DNA of 64,000 nucleotides from the NCBI RefSeq assembly GCF_001315105.1, contig NZ_BAZR01000001.1, positions 1-64,000 on the forward strand, read 5' to 3'. The notes below the pieces were generated by a model. It worked only from the letters and a program-made list of their open reading frames with translations. It was not told the origin of the DNA and did no database searches. Below, piece by piece: positions 37,543 through 48,576 of the stretch. Position numbers and translations under genes: made by a program. How positions within the stretch are numbered: position 1 is the first letter of the stretch; each line of letters starts with the position of its first letter. This stretch comes from Paenibacillus sp. JCM 10914 (GTDB taxonomy: Bacteria > Bacillota > Bacilli > Paenibacillales > Paenibacillaceae).

Positions 37543-37923
37543 ATGCGTATCAGAGAGTTATCTGTTCAAACCGGTGTGAGTATCCGTTCTCTTCGTTACT
37601 ATGAAGAAAAGGGGTTAATTGCTCCAGTACGTCTTGATAACGGATATCGGGAGTATAGAGAAACGGATGTCCATAGAGTCAAAACGATCCAACTATTCCT
37701 TGATCTTGGGCTCAGTACGGATGAGATTCAACCCATTATAGACTGCACTTCATCGATTTCGCCTAGGTGTGCACCCGAAGCTATCACCTTATATGAAGAT
37801 AAGCTCAAAGACACACAGCAGCAAATCAAGATTTTGATGGAAGTTGAATCTAAACTGAAAAACCTGCTAGCGTTCTGGAGAGAAAAAGAACTTGAGCAAA
37901 TGAGCGAGGTGTTTCACAAGTGA
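37543..37923 (+). CDS. MerR family transcriptional regulator
   Basis: 126 residues. The winged-helix DNA-binding domain spans about 1-70, beginning MRIRELSVQTGVSIRSLRYYEEKG. A coiled-coil dimerisation helix follows (about 80-118). Two Cys at 68 and 76 (DCTSSISPRCA) could bind metal or an effector. GGAAGGAGGTAT precedes ATG. Its stop overlaps the start of the transporter gene (GTGA), so it almost certainly controls that efflux pump in a self-regulated operon; the inducer is not known. Confidence 0.9.
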   Translation: MRIRELSVQTGVSIRSLRYYEEKGLIAPVRLDNGYREYRETDVHRVKTIQLFLDLGLSTDEIQPIIDCTSSISPRCAPEAITLYEDKLKDTQQQIKILMEVESKLKNLLAFWREKELEQMSEVFHK

Positions 37924-39101
37924 ATCTTCGCATTTTAATATTGGCTTTGGGAACCTTCATTATTGGAACTGATGATTTTGTTATTGCAGGCATATTGCCT
38001 GTCATCGCTGCGGATCTCAACGTCAGTGTGGCAGCTGCGGGGCAATTGGTGACGTCTTTTTCTTTAGCTTATGCCCTAGGAGCCCCGATTTTGGGTACAG
38101 TGACCTCACATTATCCGAGAAAAAAGCTGTTGATGCTGTCTATGCTTCTCTTCTCCTTGGCAAACGCTCTATCTGTTCTTGCACCTTCTTTTACCTGGCT
38201 GCTTGTTGCTCGTATAATTACGGCATTGGCAGCTGCGATGTTCACTCCAGTGGCGATGGCCGTAGCGTCCGATCTGGCTCCACCCGCAAAAAGAGGAAAG
38301 GCATTGTCATTCATCACGGCAGGTCTGACCGTGGGTATCGTGCTCGGCGTGCCGATCGGTACCTGGATTGGGGCGTTGTTCGGCTGGCGGATGACCTTTT
38401 TGATGGTCGCGCTTGTTGGGCTTCTCACATGGTTCGGCGTGAAATGGATGCTGCCTTCCGTGGCGAGTTCGCCGAATGTCAGCATGAAGGAGCGCCTAGC
38501 GGCGCTAAACCCGCAGATACTTTTAATGATGAGCGTCAGCATATTCGGTGGGATGGGCGGATTTATGGTATACACGTACATCTCGCCCATCCTACAAGAG
38601 ATTACCGATGCGAGTCCGGGCATGATCGGGTGGTTTCTTGTCCTGCTCGGCATAGGAAGTATCGCAGGCAATCTGGTCGGAGGCTATGCGACCGATCGTT
38701 TCGGAGCGAGAAAAACGTTAGTAAGCGCATTGACTGCGTTTGCCGTGCTGCTCACCTTATTTTCCGCATTGATGCTGCTACCCACCGGCAAGGCAGCGCC
38801 GTTATTAGCTGCTATCGCTTGCATCATGTGGGGATTTGCGGGGTGGGCATACAATCCTGCTATGAATTCCTACTTAATTGCGCTGAAACCGAGTCATGCT
38901 TCCATGATTCTATCCTTCGGCACATCGACCATGTACCTCGGGATCGGACTAGCCGGCATCGCCGGCGGGCTGGTCATCGATTTAGGCTCCATCGTCCATG
39001 TCGGCTGGGTCGGTGGCCTCTTTGCAGGTTTATCGCTTCTAGCCTTCGGGCTCGTGCAGTGGCTATCTCCAGTAGAGCAGGAGAAAAGGCTTCACCATTG
39101 A
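37920..39101 (+). CDS. MFS drug-efflux transporter (DHA1 type)
   Basis: 393 residues with twelve predicted membrane helices. It starts with GTG overlapping the merR stop. Family signatures: ALGTFIIGTDDFVIAGILP in helix 1, SLAYALGAPILGTVTSHYPRKK (motif A region between helices 2 and 3), and AGLTVGIVLGVPIGTWIGA (motif C, typical of drug/proton antiporters) in helix 5. A second motif A-like loop GYATDRFGARKTL follows helix 8. Likely exports a toxic small molecule or drug that the neighbouring MerR protein senses. The pair looks like an acquired cassette inserted beside mnmA. Confidence 0.9.
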   Translation: MNLRILILALGTFIIGTDDFVIAGILPVIAADLNVSVAAAGQLVTSFSLAYALGAPILGTVTSHYPRKKLLMLSMLLFSLANALSVLAPSFTWLLVARIITALAAAMFTPVAMAVASDLAPPAKRGKALSFITAGLTVGIVLGVPIGTWIGALFGWRMTFLMVALVGLLTWFGVKWMLPSVASSPNVSMKERLAALNPQILLMMSVSIFGGMGGFMVYTYISPILQEITDASPGMIGWFLVLLGIGSIAGNLVGGYATDRFGARKTLVSALTAFAVLLTLFSALMLLPTGKAAPLLAAIACIMWGFAGWAYNPAMNSYLIALKPSHASMILSFGTSTMYLGIGLAGIAGGLVIDLGSIVHVGWVGGLFAGLSLLAFGLVQWLSPVEQEKRLHH

Positions 39102-39120
39102 AGGTAACGACGGCATGAAG

Positions 39121-39184
39121 AAAAATGCACCTCCCGCACGTCACCGTAATTCCGGTACACGTACAATTGGAGGTGCATTTTTTT
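39121..39184. terminator. Bidirectional terminator between the MFS gene and mnmA
   Basis: AAAAATGCACCTCC pairs with GGAGGTGCATTTTT, and an inner stem lies inside. T-runs face both directions, serving convergent genes. Confidence 0.85.
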
Positions 39185-39239
39185 CATTGTTGTTTCGCTG
39201 AAGCCAATTTGGCCTGTCGGCTAGCGAATCTTCCACTGA

Positions 39240-40373
<1,134 letters not shown>

Positions 40374-40647
40374 TTATGCCCATGAGGTATTTTAACACAC
40401 TTTGCGTCGGTTCACATCACAGCTTTGTCCACTCAGGGAGAACATTTTTTTGCTTTTAGCACCTGAATATTAACCATTGGGGTTCAGGATATGTTACCAT
40501 AAGCTGAGGGTAATGATCGGAATACGGTGATAAACGGAGAATTTCGGATCCAGTCCGTTGTTCGCGTGCCGTAAGACGCCATTTCTCCACTTACAACGTA
40601 TGTACATGACATATACGATATACAATTATTCGAAAGAGGTGTCACCT

Positions 40648-41067
40648 TTGAAGATATCAACAAAAGGAAGATACGGATTGACCATCATGATGGAACTGGC
40701 TGCCAAGTTTGGAGAAGGTCCAACTTCGCTTAAGAGCATTGCAGAGAAGAACCAGCTATCGGAGCATTATCTGGAGCAGCTGATCGCACCTCTTCGAAAT
40801 GCAGGTCTGGTCAAGAGCATCCGCGGCGCGTACGGCGGCTACATTCTGTCCAGGGATCCGGCAACGATCACGGCAGGAGATGTAATCCGTGTGCTGGAGG
40901 GCCCGATCTCTCCGGTTGATTTCACGGAGGAGGATGATCCGGCGAAGCGGGATTTGTGGCTGCGCATACGCGACAGCATTGCCGAAGTTCTGGATTCGAC
41001 CACGCTCGATTATCTGATCAACTACCATGAACAATCTGCTGCCGACAACTATATGTTCTATATTTAA
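40648..41067 (+). CDS. cymR: Rrf2-family cysteine metabolism repressor CymR
   Basis: 139 residues from a TTG start at 40648 with AAAGAGGTG 6 nt upstream; an in-frame upstream extension is possible but does not look like protein. Sequence blocks KISTKGRYGLTIMMELA, SLKSIAEKNQLSEHYLEQL and GLVKSIRGAYGGYIL match CymR. In B. subtilis CymR with CysK represses sulphur-uptake and cysteine genes. No Cys cluster of the IscR kind is seen. The downstream cysteine desulfurase gene starts 12 nt after its stop. Confidence 0.93.
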   Translation: MKISTKGRYGLTIMMELAAKFGEGPTSLKSIAEKNQLSEHYLEQLIAPLRNAGLVKSIRGAYGGYILSRDPATITAGDVIRVLEGPISPVDFTEEDDPAKRDLWLRIRDSIAEVLDSTTLDYLINYHEQSAADNYMFYI

Positions 41068-41079
41068 ATGGTGAACAAC

Positions 41080-42225
41080 ATGAGATCAGTGTATTTGGAT
41101 CATGCAGCTTCAACTCCGGTCCATCCGGAAGTAGCCGAGCGTATGATGAGTGTGATGACCCATCAGTTCGGCAACGCGTCCAGCGTGCACGGATTCGGCC
41201 GGGAGGCCAAACGCATCGTAAACGGTTCACGCGATCAACTGTCATCTTGGCTCGGCTGTGAACCGGACGAGCTGGTGTTCACCGGGGGCGGAACCGAGAG
41301 CGATAATCTGGCCATTTTCGGTGTAATGGAACAGATCGGGGTGCAGGGCAGTCATGTCATAACCTCCGCCATTGAGCATCATGCGGTTCTTCATGCTTGC
41401 CATGAACTCGAACGGCAGGGCTGCGAGGTAACGTACATCCCGGTGGATGCCATGGGGCGGGTCTCCCTGAAGGCGATTGAAGATGCCATGCAAGAGAACA
41501 CCGCCTTAGTTACGGTTATGTATGGGAACAATGAGGTTGGCACTGTTCAGCCCATATTCGAGATCGGAGAGTTATGCCGCAGCCATGGCGTCATTTTCCA
41601 TACTGATGCGGTTCAGGCACTCGGCTCGGTTTCTGTCTCTTGCCGAGACATGCCTGTAGATCTGTGGAGCTTCTCCGCTCACAAGATCAATGGCCCTCAA
41701 GGCGTAGGCGCACTTGTCGTTCGCCGAGGAATAAGCCTGTCACCTCGATTATTCGGGGGAGTGCAGGAGAAGAAGCGACGTGCCGGTACGGAGAATATGG
41801 CAGGCATTGCGGGGTTTGCGAAGGCGGTCGAACTGGCTGCCGCAGCAGGGCAAGTACGTGTACAACATTATGACGAATTGAGAACGGCGCTCTTGAACGG
41901 TCTGCGCCGTGAGATTGGCGAGAATTCTTTTGTAATCAACGGACACTTGGAGCATTACCTACCTCACATACTCAATATCAGCTTTCCTGATACCACAACA
42001 GAGACGATGCTGATGAACCTCGATATGGAAGGAATTGCGGCAGCAAGCGGATCCGCCTGCACGTCGGGATCTCTCGAAATATCCCATGTACTCCTGGCAA
42101 TGAAACTTTCAGACCCTGTTTTACGCTCTGCGATTCGTTTTAGTTTCGGTTTGGGTAATACTACTCAAGAAATGGAGTACACCGCCCAAAAAATTGGAAC
42201 CATCCTTAATCGGTTACGTAAATAG
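41080..42225 (+). CDS. Cysteine desulfurase (NifS/IscS family, YrvO-like)
   Basis: 381 residues, PLP enzyme that removes sulphur from cysteine. The N-terminus is VYLDHAASTPVHPEV. The PLP lysine is in SFSAHKINGPQGVGALV, and the active-site cysteine loop is GSACTSGSLEISHVL. Probable sulphur donor for MnmA. Start chosen at ATG 41080, which has GGTGA upstream; the ATG at 41068 has none. Co-transcribed with cymR. Confidence 0.92.
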   Translation: MRSVYLDHAASTPVHPEVAERMMSVMTHQFGNASSVHGFGREAKRIVNGSRDQLSSWLGCEPDELVFTGGGTESDNLAIFGVMEQIGVQGSHVITSAIEHHAVLHACHELERQGCEVTYIPVDAMGRVSLKAIEDAMQENTALVTVMYGNNEVGTVQPIFEIGELCRSHGVIFHTDAVQALGSVSVSCRDMPVDLWSFSAHKINGPQGVGALVVRRGISLSPRLFGGVQEKKRRAGTENMAGIAGFAKAVELAAAAGQVRVQHYDELRTALLNGLRREIGENSFVINGHLEHYLPHILNISFPDTTTETMLMNLDMEGIAAASGSACTSGSLEISHVLLAMKLSDPVLRSAIRFSFGLGNTTQEMEYTAQKIGTILNRLRK

Positions 42226-42364
42226 ATGTTAAGGGATTTCTCCTTCTACTGACGGGGGGTATGCGTTCATCCATTTCATCCTGGAGGGATCAGTGGTGTC
42301 ACCTTGTCGTGACTTCTGCCTGATTTCTAATTTATGGTAAGGATGAGGAGGTGTCCACTGTAAT

Positions 42365-42886
42365 ATGAAACTTCAAGAATTGATTGGACTGGCTGTATTC
42401 GACGTGGAAAACGGTAAAGAAATTGGTAAAATCCACGATTTTATACTAGATGAACACTGGGTTATCACTGGGCTGGAATTGGACGGCAAAGCTCTGTTTT
42501 CTTCCAATGTCAAAAGTGTCGCTTGGGAGGACATTGTGGCTTATGGGGAAGATGCCGTCATGATACGCAGTCAAGAGGCTGTCCGCAAGCTGGGCGCCAC
42601 TGAAATACCGCTTACGTACTTGCTGGGCAAGCGTAAACTGAAGGAAATGCAGGTCCTGACAGAGGACGGAATTCTACTCGGGCGCATTTCCGATGTTTAT
42701 TTTGAGCAGGAACAGGGCAATACAATACTAGGGCTCGAAATATCCGATGGTTTTGTATCGGATTTGATAGAAGGTCGCAAATGGCTACCTTGCACAGCGG
42801 AAATGGCTATCGGTGAACATGCCGTGATGGTACCCCCGATGAGCGAACAGCGTCTGGAAAAAGCCATTAATTCTGTGAACGGATAG
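42365..42886 (+). CDS. PRC-barrel domain protein (YrrD-like)
   Basis: 173 residues with two PRC-barrel repeats, at about 3-75 (LIGLAVFDVENGKEIGKIHDF) and 92-165 (VLTEDGILLGRISDVYFEQ). PRC-barrels occur in RNA-processing and other bacterial proteins; the role of YrrD is unknown. GAGGAGGTG lies upstream. The 139-nt gap before it shows no gene. The next gene starts 11 nt after its stop. Confidence 0.82.
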   Translation: MKLQELIGLAVFDVENGKEIGKIHDFILDEHWVITGLELDGKALFSSNVKSVAWEDIVAYGEDAVMIRSQEAVRKLGATEIPLTYLLGKRKLKEMQVLTEDGILLGRISDVYFEQEQGNTILGLEISDGFVSDLIEGRKWLPCTAEMAIGEHAVMVPPMSEQRLEKAINSVNG

Positions 42887-42897
42887 GGTGAGGTAGG

Positions 42898-43107
42898 ATG
42901 AAATGTCCAAACTGTAGTTCCAAAGATATCGGAAAGATCGGCTCCCACCAATTTTACTGCTGGGGATGCTTTATTGAATTGACGGTGAACGGCGAGAAAA
43001 TGTCCGTATACCAAGTAGAAGAGGACGGCACGCTCAGCTCGCTCGACGATCTGTTCTTCGGCGACGAGATGCAGTCGGATTTTCCTCAAATACACGCGTC
43101 TTCTTAA
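42898..43107 (+). CDS. Small zinc-ribbon protein, unknown
   Basis: 69 residues. Two CxxC knuckles (CPNC at 3-6 and CWGC at about 21-24) form a probable zinc ribbon, followed by a short beta segment (IELTVNGEKMSVYQVEEDG) and an acidic tail. GGTGAGGTAGG lies just before ATG. It follows the PRC-barrel gene by 11 nt and is probably co-transcribed. Function unknown. Confidence 0.72.
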   Translation: MKCPNCSSKDIGKIGSHQFYCWGCFIELTVNGEKMSVYQVEEDGTLSSLDDLFFGDEMQSDFPQIHASS

Positions 43108-43137
43108 GTACGCGTACATAATATTGAGACGTAACAT

Positions 43138-43180
43138 GACTCCTTGCAGCTGCCCGTAGGCAGAAGCGGGGGTCTTTTTT
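43138..43180 (+). terminator. Terminator after the zinc-ribbon gene
   Basis: Outer stem GACTCC/GGGGTC and inner stem CTGCC/GGCAG, followed by six T. Confidence 0.8.
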
Positions 43181-43266
43181 GTGCGATGAGGTTGGTAAAT
43201 TTAAGTTTAAATCTCCATGCTTGTACATATACTACAGGGTAGGTCTGCTAATAAGGAGGGTTCCCT

Positions 43267-44334
43267 GTGGAACGGCTGACGGAGAGCAAGTGGTTCCGAT
43301 TTCTCGTCTGGCTGATGCTTGGACTAATCTGTTTATATTTTATCTGGCTGCTGCGGCCGCTGTTTATGGATGTCTATCGGTTTCTCAAGGCTATATTGGC
43401 ACCTTTCTTGATCGCTATGATCATATCTTATGTGCTCAATCCGATTGTATGCATGCTCTCCGACCGTAAAGTACCGCGCAGCATGGCGGTTCTCCTGATC
43501 TATGCGGTCTTTCTGACATCGCTGGCCGTGATATTGATCAATATGATCCCGATGTTGATCCGCCAGCTTGAAGAGTTGAATGAACATTTGCCTGAGCTTA
43601 CCATGAATGCACAGAGTCTGATGAGCAATCTGGATAGCCGACTTTTGCCACCAGGTGTGCGGACCGGCATGAATAATTGGTTCTTTCAGATGGAAGGAAG
43701 ACTCGCCGGAGGCATCTCCGCTTTCATGGACAATATCGGAAATACAATCAACGTGCTGTTTAACATTCTAATCGTTCCGTTTCTGATCTTTTACATATTA
43801 AAAGATTTCGAGGTGTTTCAGCGGACGGCCGTTTCTTATTTGCCCAGAACCCATCGCAAATCGATCGTAACGCTGCTTAAGGAGATTGATACGGCCCTCG
43901 GGAATTATGTCCGGGGACAATTCCTCGTATGTTTGATCATCGGTGTGTTTGCTTATGTGGGATACATCATTATCGGCATGCCGTATGCGCTGTTGCTGGC
44001 CAGCATCGTGGCAGTCTTTAATATCATTCCTTACCTGGGGCCCTTCCTTGGGGCTGCCCCGGCACTGATCATGGCCTCTACGATATCGTGGAAAATGGTG
44101 CTGCTGGTCGCCGTCGTCAACATGATCTGTCAGACGCTAGAGAGCAACGTCATCTCGCCACAGGTCGTCGGACGCAAACTGCACATGCACCCATTGCTCA
44201 TTATATTCGCGCTGCTGGTAGGGGGAGAGTTGGCAGGAACGGTGGGATTAATATTGGCGGTCCCCGTGTTCGCGGTCATTATGGTACTGTTGCAGCATTT
44301 CTTTAATTATTTCGTGCGGAGGAAGACGAATTAA
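43267..44334 (+). CDS. AI-2E family transporter (YrrI-like)
   Basis: 355 residues with about eight membrane helices. The family pattern is present: ILAPFLIAMIISYVLNPIV near 40-58, a long extracytoplasmic helix region (LEELNEHLPELTMNAQSL), and IIPYLGPFLGAAPALIMA near 258. GTG start after AAGGAGG. The family includes autoinducer and other small-molecule exporters; the substrate here is unknown. It precedes alaS, as yrrI does in B. subtilis. A second family member is at 56599-57783. Confidence 0.86.
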   Translation: MERLTESKWFRFLVWLMLGLICLYFIWLLRPLFMDVYRFLKAILAPFLIAMIISYVLNPIVCMLSDRKVPRSMAVLLIYAVFLTSLAVILINMIPMLIRQLEELNEHLPELTMNAQSLMSNLDSRLLPPGVRTGMNNWFFQMEGRLAGGISAFMDNIGNTINVLFNILIVPFLIFYILKDFEVFQRTAVSYLPRTHRKSIVTLLKEIDTALGNYVRGQFLVCLIIGVFAYVGYIIIGMPYALLLASIVAVFNIIPYLGPFLGAAPALIMASTISWKMVLLVAVVNMICQTLESNVISPQVVGRKLHMHPLLIIFALLVGGELAGTVGLILAVPVFAVIMVLLQHFFNYFVRRKTN

Positions 44335-44363
44335 GCTTCATCTGCTCAGGAGCGGGCCGTGCA

Positions 44364-44392
44364 TTGACAGATCATTTCAGCCTAGATATACT
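44364..44392 (+). promoter_or_regulatory. Sigma-A promoter of alaS
   Basis: TTGACA at 44364-44369, a 17-bp spacer and TATACT at 44387-44392. Near-consensus; transcription would start at about 44399, at the head of the T-box leader. Confidence 0.8.
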
Positions 44393-44404
44393 TGAAATAT
44401 TACA

Positions 44405-44690
44405 TGAATACGTGTAAATCGATGAGAAAATCGAGTAAGCTGCGTGTGCCTTGCCCAGAGAACAGGTTCCTTACGGTAATCGACCGTATGGCTGCGAGAA
44501 CCTGGAAGTGCCCAAGCTGAACGCTAATTTTTGAGAGTGAACCAAATTCACCGGGTCGTCCCCGTTATCAGCGATTACGAGGCGATCGCCCGCGCATTCC
44601 CGATTTGAATTGGGAGCCAGCTGTGGACGATAACCAGGGTGGTACCGCGAGAACAATCGTCCCTGATCATGATCAGGGGCGTTTTTTTGT
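44405..44690 (+). promoter_or_regulatory. T-box leader of alaS (Ala specifier GCT)
   Basis: Senses uncharged tRNA-Ala. Stem I has GAGTAAGCT on its 5' side, the distal loop parts CAGAGAAC and GGCTGCGAGAACC, and AGCTGAACGCT on its 3' side, giving specifier GCT at 44523-44525. The T-box core GGGTGGTACCGCG starts at 44637, and its variable base T pairs with the A discriminator of tRNA-Ala. The terminator at 44659-44688 pairs CGTCCCTGAT with ATCAGGGGCG and ends in seven T. Confidence 0.92.
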
Positions 44691-44736
44691 TGTTCGGATA
44701 TTTGATCCGTATATTATGACTGGAGGAATCGTAGAG

Positions 44737-47364
44737 ATGAAAGCTAGTGAAATCCGTTCCAAATGGCTGGCGTTTTTTGCCGAGAAGGGCCACAATATTG
44801 AGTCGAGTGCTTCGCTCGTTCCGCATAATGATCCGTCACTGTTATGGATTAATGCAGGAATGGCACCGCTGAAGCCTTACTTTGACGGGCGCGTGAAGCC
44901 GGACAATCCAAGGATCGCCAACTCGCAAAAATGCATTCGTACGAATGATATCGAGAACGTAGGTAAAACCCGTCGTCATCACACGTTCTTTGAAATGATG
45001 GGCAATTTCTCGATCGGTGATTATTTTAAGGAAGAAGTCATTACATGGGCTTGGGAGTTCTTGACGGACAAGAAATGGATCGGCTTCGATCCTGAGAAGC
45101 TGTCGGTCACGGTATACCCCGAGGATGAAGAAGCGTTCAAGCTGTGGAATGAAAAAATCGGTCTGCCCGAGAGTCGCATCATTAAGTTGCAGGACAACTT
45201 TTGGGAGATCGGCGAAGGACCTTGCGGTCCGTGTACGGAGATTTTCTATGATCGCGGCGAAGAGTACGGCAAGGGCGCACCAGAATCCGAAATGTTCCCT
45301 GGCGGAGAGAATGAGCGCTGGCTGGAAGTATGGAACCTCGTATTTACCCAGTTCAACCTGAACAAGGACGGCAGTTATACGCCGCTCCCCAACAAAAATA
45401 TCGATACGGGTGCTGGCCTTGAGCGCTTTGCATCGATTCTGCAAAATGTAGCCTCTAACTTTGATACCGATTTATTCCAGCCTATTATTCAGAGAACGGC
45501 TGAATTGGCCGGTGTGAAATACAATGAGACTGCCGAGTATGACGTGGCCTTGAAGGTCATTGCTGACCACATACGTACCGTAGTATTTGCAGTAGGCGAT
45601 GGCGTGTTGCCTTCGAATGAAGGACGCGGTTACGTGATCCGTCGTTTGCTCCGCCGTGCGGTCCGTTACGGCAAGGTGATTGGGCTGGACAAACCGTTTA
45701 TGTACTCTTTGACAGAGACGGTTGGCGATATCATGGGTGTATATTACCCAGAGGTTGTTGAGAAGCGTGCCTTCATTGAGAAGGTCATCGCCACGGAAGA
45801 GGAGCAGTTCCATAAGACGCTGTCGGATGGTTTGAACATCCTGGCCGATATGAGTGCCGAAGCGAAAAAGCAAGGACAGTCAGTTATCAGCGGCAGCCAT
45901 GCGTTTAAGTTATATGATACGTACGGCTTCCCGTTCGATCTGACGGAAGATTATGCTTCCGAACATGGATTGACGGTAGACCGCGATGGCTTTGAGGCCG
46001 CGATGAAGGAGCAGCGGGAACGCGCACGTGCAGCACGTCAAGAGACGGAAAGTATGAAGATTCAAGGCGGTGTTCTATCCGAGTATACGGTTAAAAGCGA
46101 ATTTGTTGGATATAATGACACCGTCCGCGAGGCGAAAGTGCTCGCCATTGTTAGCGGCGACAGCTTTGCCGACAGCGTCAGAGAAGGCGAGACCTGTCAG
46201 GTCATCCTGGATGCGACGCCGTTCTATGCAGAAAGCGGCGGTCAGGTGAGCGATCAGGGGGTACTTGAAGGCGGGGGTGTTCGTGCCCGAGTGGAAGGGC
46301 TGTTCAAGGCTCCCCATGGTCAGCATGTCCATTTCGTAACGGTGGAGCTGGGGGAACTGAAAGTAGGCGATACGGTTCAGGCCCAAGTAGACGCTCGCAT
46401 GCGCATTGATATCGTGAAGAACCATACGGCGACGCATCTCCTGCACAAAGCTTTGAAAGAAGTGCTGGGCGATCATGTAAACCAGGCAGGCTCGCTCGTA
46501 GAGCCGCAGCGTCTGCGGTTTGACTTCTCTCATTTTGGCAGCATCACGCCAGAGGAGCTCGCCGATATTGAGCGTCGCGTGAATGAACAGGTGTGGAAGA
46601 GCGTACCTGTCGTTATTGAGCGTAAAGCCATTGACGAAGCGAAGGCAATGGGCGCGATGGCACTCTTCGGCGAGAAATACGGGGATGTGGTTAGGGTGGT
46701 CCAGGTCGGCGACTACAGCATTGAGCTTTGCGGCGGCTGCCATGTAGAGAATACGTCCCAGATCGGCATCTTCAAATTGCTGGGCGAGAGCGGCATCGGT
46801 TCCGGGGTACGACGGATTGAAGCGGTAACGGGACGTTTCGCTTATGGTTATGTGGAAGGACAACTGGATCTGCTCAAGCAAGCTTCGAGCCTGCTTAAGA
46901 GTAATCTGCAAGACGTACCGAAGCGGATCGAGGGACTTCATCAGCAGATCAAGGAACTCGCACGCGAGAACGAGTCACTGCAAGGTAAGCTTGGAGCGAT
47001 CGAGGCAAGCCAATTAACCGGCCAAGTGAAGCAGGTGGGCAACGTTTCGCTGCTTGCGGCGGAAGTACAGGCAGGTAGCATGGACGGCCTGCGCAGCATT
47101 GCAGATGAACTGAAAGCGAAGCTGACAGACACGATTCTGGTACTGGGCTCCAAAGCCGGGGATAAAGTGAATTTCGTTGTGGCGGTTCCGCAAGAACTGG
47201 TGAAGCAAGGTTACCATGCAGGCAAGCTGGTGAAGGAAGTGGCTTCGATATGCGGCGGAGGCGGAGGCGGTCGTCCGGATATGGCTCAGGCCGGCGGTAA
47301 GGATGCTGCCAAGCTTGCCCAAGCGCTGCAACATGCGGAGGACCTGGTAGCCAAAGGCGTATAA
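44737..47364 (+). CDS. alaS: Alanine--tRNA ligase
   Basis: 875 residues from ATG 44737, after TGGAGGAATC. The frame is open further upstream, but only through the T-box leader. The class II aminoacylation core contains the family start [19 protein letters not shown]. The editing domain has the metal-binding HTATH in [12 protein letters not shown] and [13 protein letters not shown] further on. The C-Ala domain ends with [15 protein letters not shown]. All motifs are intact. ireB follows about 200 nt downstream, as in B. subtilis. Confidence 0.98.
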   Translation: MKASEIRSKWLAFFAEKGHNIESSASLVPHNDPSLLWINAGMAPLKPYFDGRVKPDNPRIANSQKCIRTNDIENVGKTRRHHTFFEMMGNFSIGDYFKEEVITWAWEFLTDKKWIGFDPEKLSVTVYPEDEEAFKLWNEKIGLPESRIIKLQDNFWEIGEGPCGPCTEIFYDRGEEYGKGAPESEMFPGGENERWLEVWNLVFTQFNLNKDGSYTPLPNKNIDTGAGLERFASILQNVASNFDTDLFQPIIQRTAELAGVKYNETAEYDVALKVIADHIRTVVFAVGDGVLPSNEGRGYVIRRLLRRAVRYGKVIGLDKPFMYSLTETVGDIMGVYYPEVVEKRAFIEKVIATEEEQFHKTLSDGLNILADMSAEAKKQGQSVISGSHAFKLYDTYGFPFDLTEDYASEHGLTVDRDGFEAAMKEQRERARAARQETESMKIQGGVLSEYTVKSEFVGYNDTVREAKVLAIVSGDSFADSVREGETCQVILDATPFYAESGGQVSDQGVLEGGGVRARVEGLFKAPHGQHVHFVTVELGELKVGDTVQAQVDARMRIDIVKNHTATHLLHKALKEVLGDHVNQAGSLVEPQRLRFDFSHFGSITPEELADIERRVNEQVWKSVPVVIERKAIDEAKAMGAMALFGEKYGDVVRVVQVGDYSIELCGGCHVENTSQIGIFKLLGESGIGSGVRRIEAVTGRFAYGYVEGQLDLLKQASSLLKSNLQDVPKRIEGLHQQIKELARENESLQGKLGAIEASQLTGQVKQVGNVSLLAAEVQAGSMDGLRSIADELKAKLTDTILVLGSKAGDKVNFVVAVPQELVKQGYHAGKLVKEVASICGGGGGGRPDMAQAGGKDAAKLAQALQHAEDLVAKGV

Positions 47365-47571
47365 TAGGTGTTGCTGAATCGTGTACAGCAGATGATGCCC
47401 AGGCGTTTGCTGTATGCTATTCTGAATTTTTTGGAACACTCTCTAAATATTTCGCTTTGGATTTCCGTAGAGACTGAGGGTTATGGTATGATATAACTAG
47501 ATCAAGCTGGTAAATATTCATTCGACGAAGCATGGTAAACATGTTCTTTGAAGAAGCGAGGTGTGTCACAC

Positions 47572-47830
47572 ATGGACTCCATGGATAAGACAGTCAAGTT
47601 CAATGTAAAAGGTGATGAGAAGGAGCTTCCGCCCAAGACATTCTACTGTCGGTTTATGATTCGCTAGTAGAGAAGGAATACAATCCGATTAATCAAATCG
47701 TAGGGTATTTGTTGTCTGGGGATCCAGCTTATATACCTCGCACAACAATGCCAGAAGTTTGATCCGGAAGAAAGAGCGAGATGAATTGATTGAAGAACTG
47801 GTCCGGTTCTATTTAGCCAGTCACCGTTAG
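47572..47830 (+). pseudogene. ireB: IreB family regulatory phosphoprotein, frame broken at two places
   Basis: IreB (UPF0297, YrzL) is a small cytosolic substrate of the IreK/PrkC kinase. The start [18 protein letters not shown] is in the first frame; the middle ([27 protein letters not shown]) in a second; and the end ([23 protein letters not shown]) in a third. One G missing near 47625 and one C near 47739-47741 account for both changes. Restored it has 86 residues, the family length. GAGGTG lies 8 nt before ATG 47572. ruvX starts 12 nt after the stop. Because of the shifts it will be missed by ordinary gene finding. Confidence 0.85.
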
Positions 47831-47842
47831 GAGCATGCAGGG

Positions 47843-48256
47843 ATGAAGAGAATCATGGGATTGGATTACGGGGACCGCAGAATCGGTGTTGCCATTAGCG
47901 ACGTGTTCGGATGGACGGCCCAGGGGCTTGAAGTTATCGAACGCCGCCGTGATGGAGGTGAGCTTGACCGGATCGCCGAACTTGTTAAGGAACATGAGGT
48001 TGGTGAGGTTGTGGTGGGCTTGCCCAAGAATATGAATGGCACGATCGGTCCACGGGGTGAAATCTGCATGGAATTCGCAAGTACATTGCGGGAATCCCTG
48101 TCCTTACCCGTTCACCTTTGGGATGAACGGCTATCAACAGTATCCGCCGAAAGGACATTGCTTGAAGCCGATGTCAGCCGAAAGAAGCGAAAACAGGTTG
48201 TGGATAAAATGGCGGCAAGCTTGATTTTGCAAAACTACTTGGATTCTAAAAGGTAA
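47843..48256 (+). CDS. ruvX: Putative pre-16S rRNA nuclease / RuvX (YqgF family)
   Basis: 137 residues, RNase H-like fold. Active-site acids: D in GLDYGDRRIGVAISD near residue 7, E in WDERLSTVSAE near 97, and D in KKRKQVVDKMAA near 119. YqgF is described as a pre-16S rRNA 5'-end nuclease and as a Holliday junction resolvase. Lies between ireB and the DUF1292 genes, as in B. subtilis (yrrK). Confidence 0.93.
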   Translation: MKRIMGLDYGDRRIGVAISDVFGWTAQGLEVIERRRDGGELDRIAELVKEHEVGEVVVGLPKNMNGTIGPRGEICMEFASTLRESLSLPVHLWDERLSTVSAERTLLEADVSRKKRKQVVDKMAASLILQNYLDSKR

Positions 48257-48273
48257 AGGTGAGGGTGATAACT

Positions 48274-48576
48274 ATGGCTAATGAGTACATGGGTATTGAA
48301 GAAGAACCGGAAATTATTTATATTCCCGATGATGAGGGTCACGAAGAAGAATTTGAAGTCATCATGAAATTCGAGGTGGATGGCTCGGATGCGAAATATA
48401 TGATGGTTGTTCCAAGAGAAGCGGCTGATGAAGAGACCGATGAGGTGTATGCATTCCGCTACGAGGAAGACGGAGACGATCTGAAGCTATTCATGATCGA
48501 GGATGATGAGGAATGGGCTATCGTCGAGGAGACCTTCAATACGCTCGTTGAGGAGCTGGATGGGAGAGACGAGTAA
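48274..48576 (+). CDS. DUF1292 protein (YrzB-like), first copy
   Basis: 100 residues from ATG 48274, which has GAGGGTGATAAC upstream; an in-frame GTG at 48259 is less likely. Very acidic. The DUF1292 core is EEFEVIMKFEVDGSDAKYMM and FMIEDDEEWAIVEETFNTL. Function unknown, but the family is conserved beside ireB and ruvX in Firmicutes. Its TAA overlaps the ATG of the second copy by one base. Confidence 0.88.
   Translation: MANEYMGIEEEPEIIYIPDDEGHEEEFEVIMKFEVDGSDAKYMMVVPREAADEETDEVYAFRYEEDGDDLKLFMIEDDEEWAIVEETFNTLVEELDGRDE

Noticed and set aside
38429..39118. A 229-codon plus-strand frame inside the MFS gene
   Set aside because: Out-of-frame shadow with Arg/His/Cys-rich translation; the MFS frame has all family motifs.
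37279..39184. The MerR-MFS pair as part of an insertion sequence or transposon
   Set aside because: No transposase, terminal inverted repeats or target-site duplication are visible; only the mnmA fragment hints at recombination.
44605..44736. N-terminal extension of alaS through the T-box
   Set aside because: The extension translates the antiterminator and terminator; the true ATG at 44737 has a ribosome-binding site and gives the normal AlaRS N-terminus.
47384..47433. Terminator after alaS
   Set aside because: TACAGCA/TGCTGTA can pair, but the T-run is 12 nt away from the stem, so I did not list it as a feature.
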